Positions 32,892-43,007 of a DNA stretch of 64,000 bases are shown here, in pieces (the stretch's first letter is position 1; the number at the start of each line of letters is the position of its first letter). This stretch comes from Emydura subglobosa. Lineage: Eukaryota > Chordata > Testudines > Chelidae. Under the pieces are notes generated by a model that saw nothing but the letters and a program-made list of their open reading frames with translations, did no database searches and had not been told where the DNA came from. The stretch lies in assembly GCA_007922225.1 (NCBI GenBank), contig ML679973.1, positions 1,120,033 through 1,184,032 of the forward strand. Reading direction: 5' to 3'. The position numbers and the translations under genes are program-made.

Positions 32892-33660
32892 CCGGATCCG
32901 CTGCGCCGGAGCCGGGCCGGGCCTGTGATATGACACACACGGGCCAGGGGCGGTCCCAGGATCCCGGCCCGGCCAGGCCCGAGCAGGAGGGTTGGGCCGG
33001 GCCCGGTTCGGTTCGGTTCGGTTCGGCGCAGCTCTGGCTGGGTCTCTCCCTGCCGGGGGGCCGGGAAGGCAGGGGTGGGACGCGGCCGGGGCCGGGCAGT
33101 GAGCCGCGCGGAGCGGGGACAGGGCGCGGCACGACGGACGGGGCGGGAGGCAGGACGGACAGTGCAGCCCGGCTGCAAGCGGAGCGGGGCGATGTCCGGG
33201 CGAAACGCAACCAAATCCCGCCGCCCCCGGCTAGAACAGCAGCTTCGCGGGGCGGGGCGAACCTGGTGCACAAGAAGTGGCTCCGGCCAGGCCGCTCCGC
33301 TTCTCTCCGCGCCTCCTCCCGCCTGGCCCCGGGGGGCGAAGGGGGCAGATCAATAAGGAGAGACCGGGGAGGTTCAGGGGCGGACCCGCTCCCCCATGAT
33401 CGCAGCACTCAGGAGGGTCTTCGCCCTAGACCCTGCGTCTAACGCCCCGCTACATCCAGCCCGTGTGTGCCGGCGGGGTGCGCGCTTCCACACCCGCTTT
33501 GCCTGCCCCTCTGCCGCGGGAGAAGGGGGCCCGGTCCCCCAGCCGCCTGCGCTCAGGTCTCTGGTTGTTGCCAACTGCAGGACAAAGTTTAGCGAGGGGG
33601 CACTTGTCCAAATGCGCCGGCTGTCGGGGGGTCGCTGAAAGTTTTCGGTGTATTCTGAAG

Positions 33661-33760
33661 AGGTTTAAGAGTCAGAAACTTTATCACTACCGAAAAGGCC
33701 CCGAGTCCTCTGAGGTGTTATGTCCGTTTTACAGATGGGGGAACTGAGGCTCAAGTAGAT
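33661..33760 (-). repeat. MIR-type SINE fragment, antisense
   Basis: 'tccgttttacagatggggga' and 'actgaggctcaagtag' are antisense MIR core. The next ~430 bases (33761-34190) hold no recognised feature. Confidence 0.65.
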
Positions 33761-34199
33761 TATGGCTGACATTTGCAAACGTGGGTGTATAAAATTACAC
33801 TCACATCTATCTATCTAATGAAAGTGACCTGGTTTTCAGAGGTGCTGAGCGCTTTTCAGACCAGCTGGGGTCAGGATTTAAATGCCTAAATTTAAGGACC
33901 CAGGTTTGAGGATTCTGGTTTATTTGACTTGATCAAAGCCAGGGAGGTTACTAGAGATTGACCCATATCACATGACAAAGGTACTGCGTTAATCTTTGTA
34001 AACCATGCCAGGTGACTAGAGCCAGGCAATAAAGAGCAGTCTCTTAGCCAGTCAACCACCTGAGAACAAACGGCTCCTCCACACACTGCAAACATTTCAA
34101 ATCAAATACAGCAACTGTTAAAAACCTAGCTTAACTACTTACAACCTGTTTTCTTTAAATTTAGTTCATGAATTTTCCAGGAGACTTAACTGTGGTGAG

Positions 34200-37100
34200 T
34201 TTGAAAGGAGAGTAATAAGCCATTTTTGAGCTAGAGGAACACAAGGAAATGTTAGATTCCCATCAGATTTCCAAACCACATGGTAAATTGTCTGCTGGGT
34301 GCAAGGGTGTGGGTCTCATGAGACATCTAGACAGACTTCTCTGCAGTGCCTGGGAGGAGTTGGTCATGGTACATATAGGTGCTAATGACATAAGGAAAGA
34401 TAGGAGAGAGATCCTGGAGGCCAAATTTAGGCTGCTAAGAAAGAGACTAATGTCTAAGACCTCCATGCTTCCTCCTCCTCCAGTTCCACCCCCCAGGCCA
34501 GTTAGACAGGCAGAATTGCAGGGTCTCAATGCTTGGATGAGATGCTGTTGTCGGGAGGAGGAATTTAGATTTATTAGGACCTGGGGAACCTTCTGGGAAA
34601 GAAGGAGCCTATACAGGAAGGATGGACTTCACCTAAACCAGAACACAACTAGATTGCTAGCATGTAAAATTAAAAAGATCGTTGAGTTCTTAAACTCAGG
34701 GCTGGGGGAAAGCTGACAGGAGTGGAGGAGCACATGGTTTGGACATAAGACATCTGTTGGGGAGTATTTATTAAAGAGGATATTCTGTATTCTAGTAAAG
34801 AGTAGAAGATAGTGCATGTAGGAACTGAATAGAAACAGGTCAAATGAAAAAGTCCTATTCAATTATATCACGTGAAGGCAAACAACTAAATATTGACACA
34901 TTTTATAAGTTCTTCTATACAAATGCTAGAAGTCAAAATACCAAGATGGGTGAACTTGAGTGATTGTTATTAAATGAGGCATCACAGAAACTTGGTGGAA
35001 CGATAATAATCAATGCGACATGGTAATACCAGGGTACAAAATATATCGGAATGACGGCGTAGGTCATGCTGGTGAGGGAGTGGCACTACATGTGAAAGAA
35101 AGCATAGAGTCAAATACAGTAAAAAATCTTAAATGAATCAATCTGTACTTGAGAATCTCTATAGATAGAAATTCCATGCTTGAATAATAAGAGTATAGCA
35201 CAATATATACTGCTGACTACCTGACCAGGATGGTGATTGAAATGCTCAGGGAGATTAGAATGGCTACAAAAACCCAGTAATAATGGGTTTATAATGGGTA
35301 ATAATTTCAGCTATCCCCATATTGAGTGAGTATATGTCACCTCAGGACAGGATGCAGAGATTTCTTGATTTAGTCCTAAATGGAGCTCAGGATTTGGTCC
35401 AAGAGGTAAATAGAGCTGAATCGCTAGGTAATAGAGACCACAACGTAATTAGATGTAACATCTTTGTGTGTGTGTGTGAGGGGAAAATACCAAAGAAACC
35501 TACCACAGTAGCATTTAACTTCAAAAAAGGGACTACACAAAATGAGGGAGCTAGTTAAATGGAAATTAAAAGGAACAGTCACAAGAGTGAAATGCCGGCA
35601 TGCTGCGAGGAAACTATTTGAAAACACTATAATAGAGGCTCAAACGAAATGTATACCTCAAATAAAAAAATCAGTAATAGGACCAAAAAATGCCACCATG
35701 GTTAAACAGCAGAGTAAAAAATGGTTAGAGGCAAAAAGGCATCCTTTAAAAATGGGAAGTCAAATCTGACTGAGGAAAACAGAAAGAAGCACAAACTCTG
35801 GCAAGTTATGTGTAAAAGTATAATTAGGCAAGCCAAAAAAGAATTTGAAGAGCAACTAGCAAAAGACACAAACACTAACAGCAAATGTTTCTTAAAGTAC
35901 ATCAGAAGCAGGAAGCCTGCCAAAGAATCATTGGGGTCACTGGATGATCATGGTGCTAAAGAAGCACTCAAAACAAGCTAAATGACTTTGCATCAGTCTT
36001 CACTACAGAGGATGTGAGGGAGATTCCCATACCCGAGCCGTTCTTTTTAGGTGACAAATCTGAGGAATTGTCCCAGATTGAGGTGTCAATAGGAGGTTTT
36101 GGAACAAACTAATAAATTAAACAGCAGTAAGTCTTCAAGACTAGATGATATTCACCCAAGAGTTCTGAAGGAACTCAAATATAAACTTGCAGAACTACAA
36201 ACTGTGGTATGTAACCTATCATTCAAATCAGCCTCTGTACCGGATGATTGGAGGATAGCAAATGTGACGCCATTTTTAAAAAAAGGCTCCACTAGCAATC
36301 GTGGCAATTGCAGGCCAGTAAACCTTAGCTTCAGTACCAGGCAAATTGGCTGAAACTATAGTAAAGAACAGAATGATCAGACACATAGATGAGCATGATA
36401 TGTTGGGGAAGAGTCAGCATGGCTTTTGTAAAGGGAAATCATGCCTCACCAATCTATTAGAATTCTTTGAGGATGTGAAGAAGCAGGTGGACAAGGATGA
36501 TATAGTGTACTTGGATTTTTAGAAAGCCTTTGACAAGGTCCCACACCAAAGGCTCTTAGGCAGAGGAGGGAATCATAGCATAAGAGGAAAGGTCCCCTCG
36601 TGGATCAGTAACTGGTGAAAAGTTAGGAAACCAAGGGTTTTTCACAGTGGAAATAGGAAAATAGCAGGGACGCCCAAGGATCTGTACTGGGACCTGTGCT
36701 GTTCAACATATTCATAAATGATCTAGGAAAGGAGGATAAACATTAAGGTGACAGTGTTTACAGACAATACAAATTTACTCAGGATAGTTAAGTTCAAAGC
36801 AGATTGTGAAGAATTACAAAGGGATCTCACAAAACTGGGTGATGGGGCACCAAAATGGCAATGAAATTTAATGTTGATAAGTGCACAGTAATGGCACACT
36901 GGAAAAAATAATCCCAACTATACATACAAAATGATGGGGTCTACGTTAGCTGTTAACACTCAAGAAAGAAATCTTGGAGTCATTTTGGATAGTTCTCTGA
37001 AAACAACTGCTCAATGCAGAACGGCAGTCATAAAAGCTAACAGAAATGTTAGAACCATTTGGAAAGAGATAGCTAAGACAGAAAATACCATAATGCCACT

Positions 37101-37766
37101 ATATAAATCCATGCTACGCCCACGTCTTGAATACTGTGCAGTTTTGATCACCCATCTGAAAAAAGATATATTAGAATAGAAAAAGTACAGCGAAGAGCAA
37201 CAAAAATGATTAGGGGTATGGAACAACTTCCATATGAGGAGAGATTACAAAGGCAGGGATAAGTTATTTTAGAAAAGAGAAGAATAAGGGGGACATTAAA
37301 TAGAGGTCCATAAAATCAAGAAAGTGGAGAAAGTGAATAGGGAAGTGTTGTTTACCCCTTCACATAACACAGGAGCAGGGGTGACCCAATGAAATGAATG
37401 GGCAGCAGTTTTAAAATAAACAAAGGGACGTACTTCTTCACACAACACACAGTCAACCTGTGGAACTCCTTGCCAAGGAATGCTGTGAAGGCTAAAAGTA
37501 TAACTGGGTTCAAAAAATAATTAGATAAGTTCATGGAGGATAAGTCCATCAAGCCAAAATGATCAGGGATACAACCCCATCCTCTGGGTGTCCCTAAACC
37601 TCTGATGTTCAGAAGCTGGGAGTGGACACTGGGGGTGGATCACGTGATAATTGCCCTGTTCTGTTCATTCCCTCTGAAGCATCTGGCATTGGCCACTGTC
37701 AGAAGACAGCATACTGGGCTAGATGGACCATTGGTCTGACCCAGTGTGGCTATTCTTATGTTCTTA
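34200..37766 (+). mobile_element. CR1 LINE, long but decayed copy
   Basis: Contains, in order: an ORF1 remnant with the SGNH-esterase signature 'VMVHIGANDI' (34249-34716 frame); endonuclease remnants ('attaaatgaggcatcacaga', 34970-35340); a linker ('KKHKLWQVMCKSIIRQAKKE'); an RT with 'SQHGFCKGKSCLTNLLEF' and 'VYLDF.KAFDKVPHQ' (36411-36550, in-frame stop before KAF); and a 3' end 'gggctagatggaccattggt ... ttatgttctta'. It is nearly full length for CR1 but carries many stops and indels. CR1 ORF1 esterase domains are established knowledge. Confidence 0.9.
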
Positions 37767-39979
37767 TCCTTTCCAAGGCCTCCACCCACACTTACAATGT
37801 CTCCCTATTCCCCATTCTGAATGTCCTAACCCCTATGCAGAATTATAACGTTAAATAAATCCTCCTGGTCCCCTTATTTAATTTTGTAACAACGCTAACT
37901 TTAACACTGGGATTTATGAACCAATTAGCCCTTCCACTTATTATGGGGAGAGGAGGAAATAGTAACTCTACTCCAGAGACTTCTACTTGAAATGTAGAAT
38001 GTGTGGAAGAGTCTCATCCCTGTGGCACCATCTCTCTGCTCCCTGAGAACTGACAGATACCCCTTTGCTGGGGCTCTGTGCAGATGGGACACCGCTGAGG
38101 CTTGGGGCAAAGTCAGGATGAGGGGACAGTGGATCAGACTAGTTGCTTTCCTTGGAACCATTCCCAGCACACCAGCCAGATTCCCATGGAATTCTAATAT
38201 GAAGTTAGTGCTCTCGCTGTCTCCTCTGTTTGCTACGGTGCCTCCACAGGCTGACCCTACAAATAGCAGTGAAGTCGTAGCAGGAGTTATGCTGTCTGGG
38301 AGCCATCACAGTCATGTGAAGGGACAATCCTTCATGTGGACAGCCCCTGCCACCACGGTGGATGTTTGGCAGAAAGACACTCCTGGGTATCCAAGTTGTT
38401 TTTAGTTTTACTATCCCGTGCACACTGCAAGGTGCTTTGGGCAACAGGTCCTATCAAAGCTTCCGCCCCTCTTGGGGTTGTCAGGTTTAAAGATCATGGT
38501 CTTGGTTGATGAAAGACAGTTTGAATGGCAATTTTCTCTCGGACATAGGTCCTTTTCCTCAGGACTCTATTGCACCAAAACTGCTCCTATTATACACCTC
38601 CAACTAGGTCGAGGTTGCTGGTGATGGTGCACAAGGACAGAACCCATCTTGACTCAGGATGAATGTATGGTGGTGAAAGCTAGAATTGCCCCTTCTCCCA
38701 TTTCTTTACCTGCAAACTGAATACATTTGATTTGGAGTCACAGGAGACACAATAAATATGGGGCCTCATGATACCAAAGCCACTTTTCAGAGTAGAACTA
38801 CACTGTATATAGACATACATAATTTAAAACACTCACTAACTTGGAAATAAACATTAACGTTATCCACTGAACGATATACCAAGTAAAAATGCATTTCTTT
38901 CAGCCTAGGAAAATGATGAGTATTGACAGAAGGAAGCCATAATGTTACTTTCCGGCTGTCTTCTGTGCAATGGACATTTGTGTTTGTTTTCCAGTTTATA
39001 CTTTAATTATATTCACTGAACGTACCTGTGCTTTGGCTGGTGATGCTGGGGAGTTGTAAAGTTTAATGCAGCCTGCAGGAGTGATTCAGGCAGGTGAGTC
39101 TCAATTATGTTTAACGTTTCGCAGATCATCTTTTGAACCAAGACATACATCTTTGGAAACTTTTCTCAAGGTTAGGCTAGAATCCACTTGTCTTATTCTT
39201 TAGCTACTCCTGCCATCTAGTGGCCATTTCCTTCCACTAGAGACCAAGATTTTCAAAATAGTGTGCCTAAAATAGGCTCTTAAATCCATATTTAAGCACC
39301 TAAATATGTCGCCTGATTTTTAGAAGCATTGAGTACCTGAAATTCCCACCATCTTAAATGGCAGAGCCTATTTTTAAAAATTGTACCACAGTGTGTATTT
39401 TTTAAATGTTCTCTCTGTTCAATTGTTTTTAATCAAATGGCATTTTAATGTGTTGGTCACTTAATTAATTTGCGGTGTTTTTCTACATATAATTGGAAGC
39501 TCTGCCTGTCCCACGTGTATGCACACATAGCAATGAAAAGGTTAATTAGTCCCTACCTTGAAAAAGTGTCTCTGCAAATTCAGATTAGCCCAGTGTTCCC
39601 CACAATATTCATCTTCATTTAATGGTGCAGATAGTAAAACAAGCCCTTCATGGCAGTATCACCTAGGAGGTTTATTTTCCTGCCCTGGCAAAGAAAACCA
39701 AAACAAAATCCCCCCAAGACCCCAACCAAACAACAGCAGTTACAAAAGAATAATGACCTTTTTACCAAGCATTTCCACAGACCTTTGTTTGTCTCTGCTC
39801 AAGGTATGTCTAAAGCCAGCATACGCAGCTGCAGTGATCCAAAGCATCTTATAGTGTTGTGAGAGAAGACAACAGATTCGCGTAGGCTGATAACTGTTAC
39901 ATGGGGGGGCTAAATTCAGTTTACATCAAGCTTGGGTGTTTTTCTAAAGGATACACTCTAGGAATTATTTGGGGGAAGT
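37767..39979. other. Between stefin (-) and CASR, no gene recognised
   Basis: A 134-codon plus frame (38001-38405) shows no domain and no splice context. A 'caaaatagtgtgcctaaaat' dispersed motif occurs near 39253. Otherwise unannotated. Confidence 0.35.
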
Positions 39980-40060
39980 TCTCTGGCCTATGTTATGCAG
40001 GGGGGTCAGACTAGAGGATCACAGTGGTCCCTTCTGGCCTTGGAATCGACGTCGCATTGA
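39980..40060 (+). repeat. CR1 LINE 3' tail fragment
   Basis: 'tatgttatgcaggggggtca' and 'agtggtcccttctggccttg' are the terminal CR1 3' UTR in sense orientation. Confidence 0.7.
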
Positions 40061-41040
40061 ATGCTGTGATCCCATTGTCTCCAGTGAGCCATCCAGGAGC
40101 ACTGTTTCTCTGATCCATCCACATGCAAGACTTTCACATCAGTGAGTTCATTTCAAACACCTTCAAAGTAGGTGGGAGAGGAGTGGGCACATTGGATCAA
40201 AAACATGTGGCACTTGGGTCAGCCTTGAGAGGACCACACAAGAGACCATCTCTTCTGCTATCCTCCCAACTCAGAGCTGCTCTTTCAGAGAAGGGAGATA
40301 CTTTCTGTACCATACACCCCTTCAAGATGGACTGGGATTGAAATGCTTGGCCCAGCTCACCTACCATATAAATCCCCCAAAAGCCTGAGTGCCCCAGAAT
40401 ATGTAGTGGACTATGACCTGTGTGAATGACACAAAACATCTGGCTCCCTGTTTGCATTTCCCCATGCCCCATCCAGCCATCTGTCTATGTGTGCCACTCA
40501 AATATTCAGTACTCATCTTTCCTTTAGCTACACCCAAACATACCCACTTCTTGGGGCCAGTGCCCCATCTGGACTCATGTGAATGTGTGTGTGTTGTGTG
40601 CGTGTGTGTGAGACAGAGATAGAGAGAGCAATGAATAGGGCAAAGCACAACACAGACTATGGTGTGAATGTGTAGCCAGGTATGTCATACGGGGCCATTA
40701 CAGCAAAGACACTTCATTAAGCGTATAACTACTAGGAACACCATGGATACATCTCACTGAGCTCTCGCAACATTCTCCCTTGGTTGAGAAGCTGTGCTCC
40801 TTCTCCACCAAAATTGGCAGCCTGGGGGTTACAACATGTCAACTGGAAGAAACCAACAGGCCAGTAGGAACTTGATCTAATGCCCTGATATCTATGGAGA
40901 ATATTGTCCACATTCACTACTGCTCTCCCTGGCAGCAACAGGAAGCAGGGGTTGGAACATCTATTGATATAAATCGCAGGGAGCGCCCGTCTGTCATATT
41001 AAATACTTTACATGTTCAGGCCGTTGGCTGTACAAAGCAT
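40061..41040. other. Region downstream of CASR, no gene recognised
   Basis: Contains a GT/GA-rich microsatellite at 40579-40628. No coding support. Confidence 0.4.
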
Positions 41041-41056
41041 TCAGAATATTTATATA

Positions 41057-41071
41057 TTTATTTAGTTTATT
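41057..41071 (-). terminator. CASR: Candidate CASR poly(A) signals
   Basis: Two AATAAA hexamers on the minus strand (TTTATT at 41057-41062 and 41066-41071), giving a 3' UTR of about 490 bases after the stop at 41557. Distal signals further left cannot be excluded. Confidence 0.5.
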
Positions 41072-41556
41072 TTTAAAGGCCCCCTTTCCCCAGGTCAAAC
41101 CGCAAGTCCTGTTTTTGTAAAGCCGTGAGTCCTTTCCTTGGTCTAACATGGTTGGAGATCTCACCTCTAGGATACAGCAGGGTATGATACACAATGGGGA
41201 AGAAGGGTATTATACATCAATGTAAAAGCAGAGTACAGTGGAATGTAGGCCTAAATGCTCACAGCCAGTGGAGCTGCAGTTGGGCAGGCAGGACAAAGTT
41301 TTACTAAAACCCAGCTGGAGAAGATTTTCACTTGTCCTTTCAAGACGTCCTGATCCTGATTTCTTGAAAACAAACACAATGGCAGTACAAGGGTCCCTAG
41401 ATGTAGCCTTCCGATAGTCTGTCCTCCTGTGTGTCCTTGGCAGGTGAGGGTTTCTTTGCTTGTACTAACAATAAGGTGTGGTGGCTACATCACCGTGTGT
41501 CTTTCCCAAAGGAGAAATCTCCGGCAAATTGTGGTGGATTTTATCGTTTTTGTTCG

Positions 41557-43007
41557 TTAAAAACGTATTGTGTTCTCTCTGACGGAGCTGCCTCCGCTAC
41601 CTATGAAATTCTGGGACTTTGCCGACGGCAGAGGAGGCTCTTCTTCTGGGCTTTGCACCTCTTGTTTGGTTTCTCCCACTCCTGACTCCTGTAAGCTGGA
41701 CTCTTGGCTTGAAGCTGCCTGGAAGCCAGGCTCGACACCTAAGGGTTCGCTGTTCTGTAGGGGAAGCAGGGCCCTGTGCCGCATCAGACTGTCATCACTG
41801 TTTTGAACTTCTAGGGAGTTCCTGCGCTTGGCATTGCGGTTGGCCACTGCGTTCTTCTGGGGCTCCTCAAAGCTCAGTGACAGGGTGACAGTCCCACTGC
41901 CAAAGCTGACTTTTTGCTTGCATCCACGCTTCTGCTGCTGCTGCTGGTCTGTGGAGGTAGGCACAGGAAACGGGTCTTCCTGGTTGCTCTTGCTACTGAT
42001 GGAGGATGATGGGGTAGAGCCCGTGGACCCACCCAGACTGTTAGACCTCTTGCGCGACACATTGCTACGTCTCAGCGTGGCCCTGGCTGCTACTTTGAAG
42101 GCATGCGCAGCTGTGCTGCAGCGCACTTCCTCAATGGTGTTGCGGGAAGGCTTAAAGAGGATGATGTAGACCTTGTTGAAGAAGATGCAGGACAACTGCC
42201 CAAAGCTGGCAGCCAGGATGGCGATCACCTCCACCGCCGAGACAAACTTGCCATAGGTACTGGCGTAGGCAGGTATAAAGGAGATCCAAACAATGAAGAA
42301 GATCAGCATGCTGAAGGTGATGAACTTGGCTTCGTTGAAGTTCTCGGGCAGCTTCCGAGACTTGAAAGCGAAGAAGAAGCAGATGGCGGCCAGGAGACAG
42401 GTGTAACCAATCAGGAAGCCCAGAGCCATCAGAGAGCCCTCATGGCAGGTGAGGAAGATGATCTCATCCTCCAACTCATGGTTCCGGTAGCTGGAAGGGG
42501 GAGCTGTGTAGAGCCAGATCACACAGATGATGATCTGCACAAAAGTGCACAAGAAGACCAGCAGGAACTGCAGATTGAGGCCCCACCATTTGCGATGGAG
42601 GCTTGTGGGGATCTTGGCTTCGAAAACCAGCAGGACGCGATTGGTCTTTACCAGGATGCAGGAGATACAGAGGACAAAGCTGATGCCAAAGGCTGGCTGC
42701 CGCAAACGGCAAGTCCAGTCCTGGGGTTTGCCAATGAAAAATAGCGAGCTGGAAAAGCAGCACAGCAGGGAGAACAGGAGGAGGTAGGACAACTCCCGGT
42801 TTGTGGCCTTGACTATGGGTGTATTGCGGAACTTGGTGAAGACCCCCAGAACAAACGATGTCAGGAAAATTCCCAGCACAGCAAAGAGAGTCAGAGCTAT
42901 TCCAAAGGGCTCTGTCCAGGACAGGAACTCTATCTGCTTGGGGATGCAGGATGTGTGATTTTCGTTGGACCAGAAATCCTCAGGGCATTTGTTACAAGCA
43001 CTCGCAT
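41557..43007 (-). CDS. CASR: CASR last exon: end of Cys-rich domain, 7TM domain and C-tail
   Basis: After the acceptor TTTTGCAG|ATGCG it completes the split Asp codon and encodes '[18 protein letters not shown]', the end of the cysteine-rich domain. Seven hydrophobic helices follow, with the loop cysteines 'WTCRLRQ' and '[10 protein letters not shown]' that form the conserved extracellular disulfide, then the tail to the stop at 41557. TM7 reads '[16 protein letters not shown]'; a Gln (codon 42196-42198) stands where I recall Leu in mammals. The tail is somewhat shorter and less glutamine-rich than the human one. A 213-codon open frame on the opposite strand (42103-42744) is a shadow of this exon. 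Confidence 0.97.

Larger units (their letters stand above)
32280..33660. promoter_or_regulatory. CSTB: CpG island of the (-) stefin gene
   Basis: GC-rich, CpG-dense block covering exon 1 and about 900 bases upstream of it, with GGGCGG boxes ('ggggcgggaggc' near 33139) and a short (GGTTC)n run at 33004-33027. The region is compositionally distinct from the AT-rich surroundings. It may also drive divergent transcription on the plus strand, but no plus-strand gene can be confirmed. Confidence 0.8.

Noticed and set aside
32812..33442. Long frames on both strands in the CpG island (up to 198 codons)
   Set aside because: GC-rich DNA has few stops; composition is dominated by R, P, G and A, and no known protein is recognised. 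Kept only as a possible divergent transcript.
42103..42744. 213-codon open frame on the plus strand
   Set aside because: It is the exact antisense of the CASR seven-helix and tail exon, with no promoter or splice context; a shadow of constrained codons.
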